DNA of 64,000 nt, from assembly GCF_042666505.1 (NCBI RefSeq), contig NZ_JBHTDN010000002.1, positions 815,742 to 879,741 on the forward strand, given 5' to 3'. This stretch comes from Parapedobacter sp042666505. GTDB lineage: Bacteria; Bacteroidota; Bacteroidia; Sphingobacteriales; Sphingobacteriaceae. The position numbers and the translations under genes are program-made. A model generated the notes under the pieces. The model worked only from the letters and a program-made list of their open reading frames with translations, had not been told where the DNA came from and ran no database searches. Below are positions 17,217-27,643 of the stretch, in pieces. How positions within the stretch are numbered: position 1 is the stretch's first letter; every line of letters begins with the position of its first letter.

Positions 17217-17792
17217 TTAATCTGCCAACAGGTTGGTGTCAATGACAACAATCGTGGTCTCTTTATCCGGGTTTGTTTTCCGCTCGGCACTTGAGATGCT
17301 CAAGCCAACCGCAAAGACCTGGCCGGGATGGCTCAACAGGAACGGCAGATCAAGCGTCAACTCGAATGAAACGGCATCCGATCCGTCCGCCAAAACAACC
17401 GTCGTAGGTAGCGCATAGGCTGAAGCTGGGACTAATTGTGCCTGTAGTTGTCCCTTATCGATCAGTGTGCTCACCGTATCGGGCCGGTCGGTCACGGTAA
17501 TGGAAACCGATCCGCTATTCGCGATCCCGCCCCGCACCACACCAAGCGGGATAATAACCTTGTTTGTACCTTCATCGATCCGAAAACGATACGGATTGCC
17601 AGGTGTGGGCACGTCATACGTATCTTTGGGTTCGGTTAAGTGATAAAGCTGCCCTGCAGCTGGCATATAGATCACCTGATCCGGATAGTCGGCATCCGCC
17701 AATTCCTGATACTTCCCACAGCCAAAAGCAACCAAAACAACCAGTATCCCAATCAAAACCGGAAAATACTTCCTTTTTATTGTCTTTTTCAT
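17217..17792 (-). CDS. BT_3987-type (DUF1735-like) surface lipoprotein
   Basis: A 191-aa lipoprotein (lipobox VAFGC after MKKTIKRKYFPVLIG...). The rest has the beta-rich pattern of the BT_3987/DUF1735 N-terminal domain found in accessory lipoproteins next to SusD (VIIPLGVVRGG, LPTTVVLADGSDAVSFELTLDLP). It probably sits on the cell surface and helps bind the substrate. It lies between susD and the phosphatase gene with gaps of 17 and 10 nt. Confidence 0.7.
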   Translation of the reverse strand: MKKTIKRKYFPVLIGILVVLVAFGCGKYQELADADYPDQVIYMPAAGQLYHLTEPKDTYDVPTPGNPYRFRIDEGTNKVIIPLGVVRGGIANSGSVSITVTDRPDTVSTLIDKGQLQAQLVPASAYALPTTVVLADGSDAVSFELTLDLPFLLSHPGQVFAVGLSISSAERKTNPDKETTIVVIDTNLLAD

Positions 17793-17809
17793 AATGATAT
17801 CGCTATAAA

Positions 17810-19522
17810 TTACCACAACGGATTTTGTACGAGCCCATCCACTTTCAGCAACTCCTGTTGCGGGATTGGGTAAAAATGCATTTTAGGATGAAACACCCGG
17901 TTTTCTACAGTGGCGGGCGTATAGGTAAACGTTTCACCTGTCCGCACAATATCCACGCCTTTCAACGGTTCACCGAGCGTAGCCGGAGCGATCATCCACC
18001 GCCGTACATCCCAGAACCGGTGACCTTCAAACGCCAATTCGACCTGCCGCTCCCTACGGATACGGTCCCGCATTTCGGCTTGGCTCAGCCCAATGGGCAG
18101 GGGCGGCATACCCACTCCATTCCGTTGCCGAACCCGATCGATATATGCTTTGATGTCCGGATGCCCTGGGTCGTATTCGTTCAGGGCTTCCGCATAATTC
18201 AGGTAAATACCGGCCAGGCGGATAAAAATCCACGTATGTACGCTCGTCGTCCCGGTCAGCAGATTGATGTTTGGATCTACATATTTAAGCAGGTAATATC
18301 CCGTACGCGACGCTTGGTCGCGGCCTTTTCCGTCGAGCCCTCCGGCCCACAGCTCAACCGGCCTACCTTTAAATGCCGTGTTATTGGTCAGCAGACTCAT
18401 GCCCAACCGAGGGTCGCGGTTGCTATAGGGATTGGCGGCATGTGCCGGGTTTGTCCAATCAAACGGCATAGCCGTGCCATCTTCGGCGATTACCTCATAG
18501 GCATCAACAAGGTTTTGTGAAGGTGTTGTCCCGCTCTGCCCCAAGTCATAGCCCACGGGGAAGTTAGCCCTTTCAAAGCTATTAGTCGCACCCTGCCGCC
18601 TGGCAAAAATAATCTCTTGACTATTGAATGTCCTGAACAGTGACTGATAATCTCCATGCAGCGCATAGTTTGCCTCGGTCAAATCGATTACTGCCTTTGC
18701 AGCGTCTGCTGCCGCCTTCCAGCGGGCGGCCCGATCGGCAGCGGGCAACGCAATCAGCTCAGGGTGCGCATATCCACCAGCCCAGTCCGGCGTGTTGTAC
18801 AAATCACTTGCAGCATAGAGCAAAACCTGGCTTTTGAGCGATAACGCCGCACCTTTGGTTGCTCTTCCCAAGTTGACCGATTCGGGTACAGCCGGCAAGT
18901 TGGGTGCGACCGCATCACATTCGTCCACGATAAACCCGATGCTCTCCGCCAATGATTGCCGGGACAGACCATCCGGTGAATCGTTCAATCCGAAGGTCTC
19001 CGTAATGATCGGCACGCCCCCGTACCGTTTGACCAACTCGAAATAAAAGAACGCCCGTAAAAACCGAACCTCGTTTTTCCATCTGTTGATTTCCGCGAGT
19101 CTTGCCTGATAGGTTTCCTGCTGCGACGGCCTTGGATCGAGCCGCAGGTAATCCAGGTTAATGTCGTCGCTGGATGCCAGAAACTGGTTGGCTACGCGCA
19201 CGCCACTATAGTAATGCGCCCAGGCGTTATCCGGGTTATTGATCGCGTCCCAATCGCCGGTATTGAACCGGTGTACGGACGATGTTTCCAACGTATGTTC
19301 GGCCTCATCGCTTGCGGCGGCCAACATGGCGCCATCCACCTCATCAAATCCGGCTTTCAGCACCTGGTACACAGCCGAAACGCGTGCCCGGGCATAATCG
19401 TACGAATGGATGACATCCTTTTCGGTAAGGTTGACGATGATATCGCGATCCAAATAATCTTTACAGCCTCCGATGAAACACAGAAGCAAGAGGGAGACAA
19501 CAGTTATTTTAATTCTTTTCAT
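17810..19522 (-). CDS. SusD/RagB family surface lipoprotein (second pair)
   Basis: A 570-aa lipoprotein (FIGGC lipobox) of the SusD/RagB family: N-terminal CKDYLDRDI, TPR-like region with VRFLRAFFYFELVKRYGGVPII, and C-terminal RIRRERQVELAFEGHRFWDVRRWM, all family hallmarks. SusD forms the lid over the SusC channel and binds substrate. It lies 20 nt downstream of its susC partner. Confidence 0.92.
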   Translation of the reverse strand: MKRIKITVVSLLLLCFIGGCKDYLDRDIIVNLTEKDVIHSYDYARARVSAVYQVLKAGFDEVDGAMLAAASDEAEHTLETSSVHRFNTGDWDAINNPDNAWAHYYSGVRVANQFLASSDDINLDYLRLDPRPSQQETYQARLAEINRWKNEVRFLRAFFYFELVKRYGGVPIITETFGLNDSPDGLSRQSLAESIGFIVDECDAVAPNLPAVPESVNLGRATKGAALSLKSQVLLYAASDLYNTPDWAGGYAHPELIALPAADRAARWKAAADAAKAVIDLTEANYALHGDYQSLFRTFNSQEIIFARRQGATNSFERANFPVGYDLGQSGTTPSQNLVDAYEVIAEDGTAMPFDWTNPAHAANPYSNRDPRLGMSLLTNNTAFKGRPVELWAGGLDGKGRDQASRTGYYLLKYVDPNINLLTGTTSVHTWIFIRLAGIYLNYAEALNEYDPGHPDIKAYIDRVRQRNGVGMPPLPIGLSQAEMRDRIRRERQVELAFEGHRFWDVRRWMIAPATLGEPLKGVDIVRTGETFTYTPATVENRVFHPKMHFYPIPQQELLKVDGLVQNPLW

Positions 19523-19542
19523 GTCTTTTACTGGTATTGGTA

Positions 19543-22329
19543 TTAAAACTGAACCTTCAATCCAAGACTTAACGTGCGCATTGCCGGATACCCCGTCAAG
19601 GTCTCCGGATCAGTATGCTTGACCCTATCCACCGAAAACAAGTTCGTTCCATTTGCGAAAACACGAAGGTTTTCCATAGACCACCGTTGCAATACGTCTT
19701 TTCGGATGGTATACCCCAATTCTACACTCCGCAGTTTGATGAAACTCCCATCCACCTGCCAAAAAGACGACGGCTGGAAATTGTTGAGGTTGTTTACGGA
19801 TGATAACCGAGGATAAGTAGCCGTCTCAGCGGTTGCCGGTGTCCAGCGGTCGAGCGCTATTGCCGACACTTTGCCATTGTTTTGAAACGCATGAAAGTAA
19901 TGGCCCGACAAGTATACGCTTCGGTTGGTTACCGCTTGGACGAAAAATTCCAGGTCAAATGCATTCCATGAAAAGCCGGGATTAAGTCCGAGTGTTATTT
20001 CGGGAACCGGCGTGTAACCTTGTGACACATAATCCTCCGCGTTGATGACGTTATCGCCGTTTTGGTCTTTATATCGGATATCGCCCGAGCGTATGGCAGC
20101 AAACCGTTGCTCGGCGGCTTCGGCAATTTCAGCCTCATTGCCGAAAAAGCCCATCGCTTCCAAGATAAACGGTTGCCCCACGCGGTGGCCCGTACGCTGA
20201 AGGTAATCGTGTCTTCTGAATTCTTCAGACATCTCAGCAATCTGATTTCTCGCGTACCATAGGTTCGCGTTCACGAAAAACGTCACATTTTTTGCACGAT
20301 TGCTGGTGTATCGAGCCAATAGCTCGAATCCCTTGTTATCAACTTTTCCCTCGCTTAGCAAGGGCGACTCGATGCCATAGATGTCCGGCAAGGTACGATT
20401 GGCGGTGGTGAGAATGTCGTAACGATGGTTTCTGAAAACATCTGCTGTAAGCTGTAGCCTACCGAAGAGTTCGGCTTCAACCCCCACGTTAAACTTCCGA
20501 TCCTTCTCCCATGTCACATCGGGATTTGCGGCTCGGCCCTCTTGCAGCGAGCTCGACGAGCCGTTGTCCGTACCGAAAAAATACGACCCCGGATTACGGT
20601 AAAACTGTTCGAATAAAAACCGCTCGTCGGCTATCCGGTCATTCCCGGTCAACCCAAACGATGTGCGTACCTTGAGGTGGTTTATCACGGAATGGTCTTT
20701 CAAGAATTCCTCTTCCGAAGCCACCCAGCCCAGCGATACCGCCGGGAAGAAACCGAAGCGCTTGCCCGGAGCAAACCGTTCTGACCCCATATAGCCGAAT
20801 GAAAATTCACCGATGTATTTTTGCTGGTTGGCGTAGGTAAACCTACCACTCACTCCCAGGTGCTTGAATGGATACAACTCGCCGAGCCGGGAGTAGCTAT
20901 CTACATTATAAAGCAGCATTCCCATCAGCGCGTGGTTGCCAATCGTGCGGTCGTAGTTGAGCTGCGTCTGAAAGACCACATTTCGCCACTGTTCAGATCC
21001 TCCCTCGTCGCCGACCAACGATGAACGTTCGCCGTAGCGTTGGTATACCGATTCACTATTGTTGCGCTCCATCAGGTAGCGCTCGTAATTCCGCAGCTTA
21101 TTGGAATAGTTACGGAAGAAATTGTTAAAGGCGATGGTTGCGGAAACCTTTAGGCCATCGGTGACCATACCAAGCTGGTGCTCCAGTCTGAATGCCGACT
21201 GCAATGTCCGGCCATTGGACGTAAAATGTCCCTTCTCCAACACATCGCCGAGCGGATTCGAGAAAAGCGCATTTCCACCGTAGGTATGATTTGGATTATA
21301 CACCGGGAACGCATTGGGCGGAATGACAGCCATTGTTGCAAAGATATCGGATGCGTCATTCGCCACCGGATTCGCTTTATCTTCCACCGTGCCGGATAAG
21401 GTAAGGCTAGCAGCGAGGTTCCGATTCAGCCTGATGTCTATGTTGGTCCGAAAGTTATAGCGATTGTACTGGCTATTTTTGCTGTTTTCGGACTGATTTC
21501 CCGAGCGGATGAAGAGCCCCTGCTCACTAAGCACATTCACCAAGCCGAAATACCTTACCGTTGAATTGCCGCCGCGCAGACTCAGGTTATAACTCGATGC
21601 CGGCGCATGGCTACGGAGCACTTCTTCATACCAATTAACGTCTGGGTGGAAGTACGGATCGTTTCCCGATCGGTACGCTTCCAGGCTGGTTTCCCCATAC
21701 AACGGCGGCAGCCCATCGTTCACACGCGCTTCATTGTGAAGCGTAGCATAGTCATAAGACCCCAAAAAATCAGGTAGTCGCAAGGCACTCCGAATGCCGG
21801 TTTGGGCCGAAAAGGAAATCTCCAAGGGTCCTTCCAAGCCTCGTTTCGTGGTGACCAGCAACACACCATTTGCACCTCGGCTTCCATAAACTGCCGTAGC
21901 CGAAGCATCTTTCAATAACGTGATGGATTCGATTTCGTAGGGGCTTAGCTGCTCGAAAGCGCCTTCAAACCCGTCTACCATAATAAGCACGTCATTTCCC
22001 GGTCCAAACGTTCCCACACCCCGGCCCAGCAGCCGAGGTGTCTCCAAGCCCGGTTCGGCGCCCTGCTGCAGTACGGTTAATCCGCCCAGCCGGCCGTAAA
22101 GACCGGTAGCCACATTGCTGGTAAACGACTTCGTCAGATCGGACCCGGTGACGGACGATTGCGCGCTGGAAATCATCCAGTCGGGTTGGAAGCCAAATGC
22201 CACCGGCATTTGGCGGGTCGAATCGACGATTGATTCGTGGGGCGCGTCTTCTTGCGCCCAGGCGCATAGCACGGTAACCGAGCAGCAAAAAAGGGCCAAG
22301 ATTTTGGATATGTGAAAATTTGACAACAT
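19543..22329 (-). CDS. SusC/RagA family TonB-dependent transporter lacking the N-terminal CTD (second pair)
   Basis: A 928-aa outer-membrane beta-barrel. The plug domain is clear (LGRGVGTFGPGNDVLIMVDG, YEIESITLLKDASATAVYGSRG) and the barrel ends in VQF. Unlike most SusC proteins there is no carboxypeptidase-regulatory-like (CTD) domain and no visible TonB box; only about 60 residues precede the plug. It is therefore a minimal SusC. The gene starts 47 nt after the upstream susD. Start set at ATG 22329 for the signal peptide. Confidence 0.9.
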   Translation of the reverse strand: MLSNFHISKILALFCCSVTVLCAWAQEDAPHESIVDSTRQMPVAFGFQPDWMISSAQSSVTGSDLTKSFTSNVATGLYGRLGGLTVLQQGAEPGLETPRLLGRGVGTFGPGNDVLIMVDGFEGAFEQLSPYEIESITLLKDASATAVYGSRGANGVLLVTTKRGLEGPLEISFSAQTGIRSALRLPDFLGSYDYATLHNEARVNDGLPPLYGETSLEAYRSGNDPYFHPDVNWYEEVLRSHAPASSYNLSLRGGNSTVRYFGLVNVLSEQGLFIRSGNQSENSKNSQYNRYNFRTNIDIRLNRNLAASLTLSGTVEDKANPVANDASDIFATMAVIPPNAFPVYNPNHTYGGNALFSNPLGDVLEKGHFTSNGRTLQSAFRLEHQLGMVTDGLKVSATIAFNNFFRNYSNKLRNYERYLMERNNSESVYQRYGERSSLVGDEGGSEQWRNVVFQTQLNYDRTIGNHALMGMLLYNVDSYSRLGELYPFKHLGVSGRFTYANQQKYIGEFSFGYMGSERFAPGKRFGFFPAVSLGWVASEEEFLKDHSVINHLKVRTSFGLTGNDRIADERFLFEQFYRNPGSYFFGTDNGSSSSLQEGRAANPDVTWEKDRKFNVGVEAELFGRLQLTADVFRNHRYDILTTANRTLPDIYGIESPLLSEGKVDNKGFELLARYTSNRAKNVTFFVNANLWYARNQIAEMSEEFRRHDYLQRTGHRVGQPFILEAMGFFGNEAEIAEAAEQRFAAIRSGDIRYKDQNGDNVINAEDYVSQGYTPVPEITLGLNPGFSWNAFDLEFFVQAVTNRSVYLSGHYFHAFQNNGKVSAIALDRWTPATAETATYPRLSSVNNLNNFQPSSFWQVDGSFIKLRSVELGYTIRKDVLQRWSMENLRVFANGTNLFSVDRVKHTDPETLTGYPAMRTLSLGLKVQF

Positions 22330-22376
22330 GAGTTCGCTAGAAAAAATGAGCAAAAAAAATGAAATATTCAGTTCAA

Positions 22377-24125
22377 CTACCAACCAGGGTTCTGGACCAG
22401 GTACCCCTTATTCACCTCATTCTGGTGGAAGCAATGCAAGTACATGCTACGATTAAACGTACGCTCTTCAAACACCACGGGCTGGTAGCTAAACGCTCCC
22501 GGTGCAGTTTGTTCGATCTGCAAGCCCCACATCTGGCCCTGCATCACCCCGTCTTCTTCCGCAATCATCCAGCGCATGATATCCCATAAACGATTATCTT
22601 CAAACGCCAGCTCGATAGCACGCTCGTTTCTGACCCGCTCCCTGAATTCCGCGGAAGTCAGGTTTTCCGGCAAACCGGGCATGCCAGACCGGCTTCTGAT
22701 CGTATTGATCGCTTCATAGGCCTCCGCCACAGGGCCCTGGGCTTCATTTAATGCCTCGGCATACATCAAATAGGCATCCGCTAAGCGATAGAGGTAATTA
22801 TGCGGTATAGCGGGAGCAGACAGCCGTAATGCATCCGGAATGAACTTGCGCTGCCAGTGGCCCCCACGGCAATCCAGCGCGTGGTCGTGTCCCTGATAGA
22901 GGTGCAATACGGGAAGTTCTTCATTCCAATAGGCCCCATTATAGCCGATCGTTTGCGCGAACCTTGGGTCGAGCTCAGCGTACTTCTGGGTAATATCGTC
23001 GCCACCGGCCATATCCCAGGTCTGCGGTGTACCATCTTTCTTTTCATATTTCCGGACAAAATTGAACGAGATGGTCATCCCATAGCCACTGAACGGCCTT
23101 GCAGGCAATATGCCGATAAAGGGATATTGCGTTCTGGAGGTGCTGCCTTTGAATTTATTGGCCAATATGATCTCCGGATTATCATGCGTTTCCCACATGT
23201 ATTTGTAGTTCTTATCCGGCCCATATTCCGTTATCAGCCGCACGCCGGCCGAAGGAGCCCAATCGATTACGGCCTTGGCTGCATCCGCCGCCATTTGCCA
23301 CCGGTTTGGATCTTCATTGCCGTAGCATATCAGATTATTGTTATTTCCTAAGCTTAGGTAAGGTGTGGCCCGGTTGAAAAGCGGACTAGCCGCCAGCAGC
23401 AAGGTTTTTGCCTTCACCATCAACGCAACGCCCTTTGTCACCCGCCCCTTCATGTCTGAAGGGAACGAATTGGGAAGCAGCTGCACAGCCTGTTCGCAGT
23501 CGCTTACAATAAAGTTCACAACCTCTTCCACAGTATTACGCACCAGGGGATTTTCCATCACATCCTGTGTGGTGAGGCGCCTATCCACGATCGGGACACC
23601 GCCGTACCTTTTCAGCATCTCGTAATAATTCATTGCCCGAATGGCAAGTGCCTCCCCCCTCACCTGATCGATATACGCCTGATCCACACCCGGCACATCA
23701 GCGATTCGCTCAAGTAGTATATTGGCCCGCCGAATAACGGCCCACCGCAGGTAGTGCCTCAAATCCGAATAGTGGATGTTGGTGGTATTGACACCGCCTC
23801 TATTCCAGTTATGCGGTTCGCCCCAGCTCACCGCCACTTCGCCCTCATCCGTGACACCGACAAAGGCAAACCGATCACTACCCGAGTGCCCGGTGATGGC
23901 ATTTGGGCCACCAGACTGATCATGTATCGCCAGCATGGAATGTATACCCTCCCGGTATAACCCCGCAATAAACGTTTCCACCTGTGTGCGCGATGAAAAA
24001 ATGGTATCCTCGTTGACATCCACACCCGGCGGCTTATCCAAAAAATCATCTAGATTATTCTCGCACGATAGCAAAACAATGCCAAAAAACAGGCACAAGC
24101 TCGTTATATTAACTAAATATTTCAT
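22377..24125 (-). CDS. SusD/RagB family surface lipoprotein (first pair)
   Basis: A 582-aa lipoprotein (IVLLSC lipobox) with SusD hallmarks: CENNLDDFLDKPPG, AIRAMNYYEMLKRYGGVPIV, VRNERAIELAFEDNRLWDIMRWM and the C-terminal YLVQNPGW. It partners the STN-containing SusC encoded 46 nt upstream. It differs clearly from the second SusD in this locus, so the two pairs probably bind different ligands. Confidence 0.92.
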   Translation of the reverse strand: MKYLVNITSLCLFFGIVLLSCENNLDDFLDKPPGVDVNEDTIFSSRTQVETFIAGLYREGIHSMLAIHDQSGGPNAITGHSGSDRFAFVGVTDEGEVAVSWGEPHNWNRGGVNTTNIHYSDLRHYLRWAVIRRANILLERIADVPGVDQAYIDQVRGEALAIRAMNYYEMLKRYGGVPIVDRRLTTQDVMENPLVRNTVEEVVNFIVSDCEQAVQLLPNSFPSDMKGRVTKGVALMVKAKTLLLAASPLFNRATPYLSLGNNNNLICYGNEDPNRWQMAADAAKAVIDWAPSAGVRLITEYGPDKNYKYMWETHDNPEIILANKFKGSTSRTQYPFIGILPARPFSGYGMTISFNFVRKYEKKDGTPQTWDMAGGDDITQKYAELDPRFAQTIGYNGAYWNEELPVLHLYQGHDHALDCRGGHWQRKFIPDALRLSAPAIPHNYLYRLADAYLMYAEALNEAQGPVAEAYEAINTIRSRSGMPGLPENLTSAEFRERVRNERAIELAFEDNRLWDIMRWMIAEEDGVMQGQMWGLQIEQTAPGAFSYQPVVFEERTFNRSMYLHCFHQNEVNKGYLVQNPGW

Positions 24126-24171
24126 TAGACTGTCTATTTTATATGACTTGATAGGAACTGCAGGCAGCACT

Positions 24172-27100
24172 TCAGAGGTTCACGTTTAAGCCAAAATTGA
24201 TCGTTCGTATCAACGGATAAGGTTCGTTGTTGGTACTCGCGATATGGCTCTCCGGATCGACGCCTTTAAACATGCTGCTCCATGTCAAAAGATTGTTGCC
24301 ATTGACATACAATCTCATTGAACTGATGCCGATCCGGGCGAGCATCCTTGCTTGAGACGTGTATCCGATCTCTGCATTTTTCAACCGTACATAGCTGGCG
24401 TCTCTCACCCACAATGACGAAGGCTGGTAGTTATGCTTGTTATTCACATCCCCTTCAGAAAGACGCGGAAAATTGATTTCCTCGCCATTAATATAGCGTT
24501 CGTGCGTCCAGCTTTGGTCAAGTATAAAGCTGGTTATGCCGGCCTCTTCCCGATAGCCATACCGGAAATTCCGGGAATACGACACCGAAACATTGCCCGC
24601 CCATTGGAACAATATGGAAAAATCGAAACCTTTGAAATCACCGCCGAAAGAAAGCCCGCCGATTTTATCCGGGAAATTAGAATACCCGATGGGCACCATA
24701 TCGTCCACATCGACATTCCCATCCCCATTCACATCCTTGTACCGGGCATCACCGGGCTGGATGCGGTCGTTACTCCATCCGTAGCGGGGCCTTACCGGAT
24801 CATTGACTTCCTCCCAGGTATTGTAAAAGCCGTCGAATAGCAGGCCGAAATTCTGCCCATGCCGCTGGCCCGTCCGGTATTGGTAATCGTATGGCCGTGT
24901 TACCTCATCCTGAAACTCGATCACATTCCGGGCATAGGTAAAATTAGCCTTCACCCAATAATTGAAATCTTGCACCTGATGCTGGAAGGAAATATCGCCG
25001 TCGAAGCCGCTGTTGCGCATCCTGCCAAAATTCGATGCGGGCAAATTAGCGCCCACCACGAACGGAACGGTTCCGAGATTCGCTAAGATATTGTCGCGCT
25101 TTTCTTCAAACCAGTCAGCCGTTACCTGTATCGCATTGTTAAAAAACCGCCCTTCGATGCCAATATTCGTTTTTCTGGCACGTTCCCAAGTTAAGTCGGG
25201 GTTACCGATTTTACCTTCTGTAGACGCCCTGTATTGCTGGTAAGAGCTCCCTATTTCACCAAACGAATAATAGTTATTTACAAAGTTGTACGAAGATGGC
25301 AGGTAGAGGAACCGATCACCTCCGATCTGGTCATTCCCCACTTCGCCCATTGAACCCCTTACTTTGAGGAAAGGCACGATGGTATTTGTCGGAAAGAACG
25401 GCTCTTCAGAGACGGTCCAGCCGAGTGAGTACGCAGGAAAAAAGCCAAATCGCTTTCCTTCGGCAAAGTTCTCCGTTCCGTTGTAACCCACATTCACTTC
25501 TGCCATGTAGCGCCCCAGGTAGTCATAGGTAGCCCGCCCCACAAGCCCCTGATGCCCACGGGGGATCAGGAAAGCCAACGCCGGGCTATGGTATTTGTTT
25601 TGATTATACAGCAGTAAGCCCCCCACGTTGTGCGCGCCGAACCTCCGGGAATAGGTCATGCCAAACTCCACGTATTCGCGCCGGTTTTTATCGATCGATT
25701 CGCTGTACGTGGTAACCCCCTCTTCGCGTTGCGGCACATACACGATCGAATGGTCTGGGTTACGCACCGGAAGGTACATCACCACCGGCTTGTAGAAGCC
25801 GCCGTCTTGTGTATTATAATTCACGTAGGAGACCGTACCATGGGTGGAGAGTCCCTCCGTGATGAAAGCCAGGTCATAGTTGAGCCGCGCAAAACCATTC
25901 AGGTAATTGCGGTGGCGCCGCTGATATCCCGACGAGAACAACGATCCGAGTACTCCACCCGCAGGGCCTGCTACCCCGAGAGTAATGGGTTTTCCATCAA
26001 CGATACCCGGCGAGTTGATCGGATTAGAACGGGTAATCACCTCCAGCCGTGCGTTCAAATCGTGGAATGCGCCCTGCTGTTCCTCAAATTGATACGAAAT
26101 ATTCAACGTGGCCGATAATCCCTTCAGGATCTCAAAATCCAAATTGGACCGGAAGTTGTACCGCGAGAACGTGGGTTGTGCATGATAGGCTTCGGTAAAC
26201 TTAGTGATGTTTTCGTTAAACAGGCCTTCCTGGTTGAAGTACCCTGCAGAAACAAAATATTTTACGCGTTCGGTACCGCCGTTAATGCTGAGGTTGTGCT
26301 GCATTTGGCCAGATCGCTCTCTATACATGGTATTGAACCAATCGACATCCGGGTAAAATAGCGGATCTTCCCCCGTTCTGAATTTTTCGATGTCCTCCGC
26401 CGAGAATTTAGGCGTGTACCCGCCACTGATGTAGGAGTCATACTTCAGCGCTTCATTAAACCCCTTTACATACGGATAAGCCCGCGCACTTTCCCGCATG
26501 TCGGTAAACGAAGTGGTCGCGAAATTGGTTGTAAAGCTGATCTTCGGGCGGCCAAGTACCCCGCGCTTAGTCGTTATCAGAATAACCCCATTTGCGCCCC
26601 TAACCCCGTACACAGCAGTTGCAGACGCATCCTTCAATATCGATACAGACTCAATCTCATTCGGATCGATGTTATTGAAGTTAACCCCTTCTATACCATC
26701 TACCATGATGAGTGGCGCTTGCGATCCACTGAATGTACCCACCCCCCGGATGCGCAACGTCGACTGGTCTTCGCCCGGCAAGCCGCTCCGTTGCACGGCC
26801 AAAAGCCCCGGCAAGCGCCCTACCAGCATGTTGCTGATGTTGGCTTGCGGTGATTGCAGCAGTTCCTTGGTACCCAGCGTGGATAGCGCCCCGGTGATGG
26901 TGGCTTTCTTTTGCTGGCCGAAACCGACCACGACGATTTCATCCAGATCGCTGATGAGCACCTTCAATGCTACATTCATCCAATTTGCTGCTCCGATGGA
27001 TATTTCTTTGGCTTCATAGCCCACGATCGTAAATACGAGCGATGCTCCGCCCTGTGGCACGGATATCCGGTAATTACCCGCTTTGTTCGAAAAAGCCTGC

Positions 27101-27630
27101 GTAGTCGTCCCTTTCAGGGTAACGGTTACACCCTCCAGCGGTTCCCCATTTTCACCGGTAACAGTCCCGGTGATCTCCCGTTGCTGCAAACCGGGGGTGG
27201 TGCCCGATGTTTCAGTTTGCTTTTCACTCCGTATCAGGATGTTCTTTTCGACAATCTTAAATGAAAACGGCAGATTCGCCAAGCAGGCCGTAAGGGCCTC
27301 TTCCAACGAGAGCTCCTTGATAGACAAGCTGACTTTCACGTCTTTGAGCGATTGGCTATCGTACACGAACACGTACCCGGTTTGCCTTATTATCGACTGG
27401 AAAATGGATTCCATTGCGACGTCTTGAGCCTGTATGGTCACTTTTTGGGCGGTAGCTTCTGCGCTTACCTGCACAAGTGCTATTACCAATAAGCCGATGA
27501 TCAGATTGAGCCGCATAAAAAACTGCTTATTTGTTAAGAGAACACTGGTGTTATTCTTTTCGAAGAGCCGCAATAATCGCCATATCGACCAATTCGCACG
27601 GCCGGCCATTGCATACACATTGATTTTCAC
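24172..27630 (-). CDS. SusC/RagA TonB-dependent transporter with STN signalling domain (first pair)
   Basis: A protein of up to 1152 aa: extended N-terminus and signal peptide (MRLNLIIGLLVIALVQVSAEA), STN domain (about residues 65-135; VTIQAQDVAMESIFQSII), CTD domain (GTVTGENGEPLEGVTVTLKG), plug (ILKDASATAVYGVRGANGVILITTKRG) and beta-barrel ending in LNVNL. The STN domain contacts an anti-sigma factor, and fecR/sigma genes lie directly upstream, so this is a trans-envelope signalling transporter. The start is uncertain: GTG 27630 or ATG 27609. A candidate antisense sRNA runs over its leader. Confidence 0.92.
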   Translation of the reverse strand: MKINVYAMAGRANWSIWRLLRLFEKNNTSVLLTNKQFFMRLNLIIGLLVIALVQVSAEATAQKVTIQAQDVAMESIFQSIIRQTGYVFVYDSQSLKDVKVSLSIKELSLEEALTACLANLPFSFKIVEKNILIRSEKQTETSGTTPGLQQREITGTVTGENGEPLEGVTVTLKGTTTQAFSNKAGNYRISVPQGGASLVFTIVGYEAKEISIGAANWMNVALKVLISDLDEIVVVGFGQQKKATITGALSTLGTKELLQSPQANISNMLVGRLPGLLAVQRSGLPGEDQSTLRIRGVGTFSGSQAPLIMVDGIEGVNFNNIDPNEIESVSILKDASATAVYGVRGANGVILITTKRGVLGRPKISFTTNFATTSFTDMRESARAYPYVKGFNEALKYDSYISGGYTPKFSAEDIEKFRTGEDPLFYPDVDWFNTMYRERSGQMQHNLSINGGTERVKYFVSAGYFNQEGLFNENITKFTEAYHAQPTFSRYNFRSNLDFEILKGLSATLNISYQFEEQQGAFHDLNARLEVITRSNPINSPGIVDGKPITLGVAGPAGGVLGSLFSSGYQRRHRNYLNGFARLNYDLAFITEGLSTHGTVSYVNYNTQDGGFYKPVVMYLPVRNPDHSIVYVPQREEGVTTYSESIDKNRREYVEFGMTYSRRFGAHNVGGLLLYNQNKYHSPALAFLIPRGHQGLVGRATYDYLGRYMAEVNVGYNGTENFAEGKRFGFFPAYSLGWTVSEEPFFPTNTIVPFLKVRGSMGEVGNDQIGGDRFLYLPSSYNFVNNYYSFGEIGSSYQQYRASTEGKIGNPDLTWERARKTNIGIEGRFFNNAIQVTADWFEEKRDNILANLGTVPFVVGANLPASNFGRMRNSGFDGDISFQHQVQDFNYWVKANFTYARNVIEFQDEVTRPYDYQYRTGQRHGQNFGLLFDGFYNTWEEVNDPVRPRYGWSNDRIQPGDARYKDVNGDGNVDVDDMVPIGYSNFPDKIGGLSFGGDFKGFDFSILFQWAGNVSVSYSRNFRYGYREEAGITSFILDQSWTHERYINGEEINFPRLSEGDVNNKHNYQPSSLWVRDASYVRLKNAEIGYTSQARMLARIGISSMRLYVNGNNLLTWSSMFKGVDPESHIASTNNEPYPLIRTINFGLNVNL

Positions 27631-27638
27631 TATCTTTG
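27609..27638 (+). promoter_or_regulatory. Promoter on the strand opposite susC
   Basis: TTG (27609-27611), a 19-nt spacer and TATCTTTG (27631-27638) match the Bacteroidota -33/-7 consensus. It reads away from the susC start, towards a hairpin with a T-run 56-92 nt further on. It overlaps the first codons of the susC gene on the other strand. Confidence 0.6.
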
Positions 27639-27643
27639 TAATG

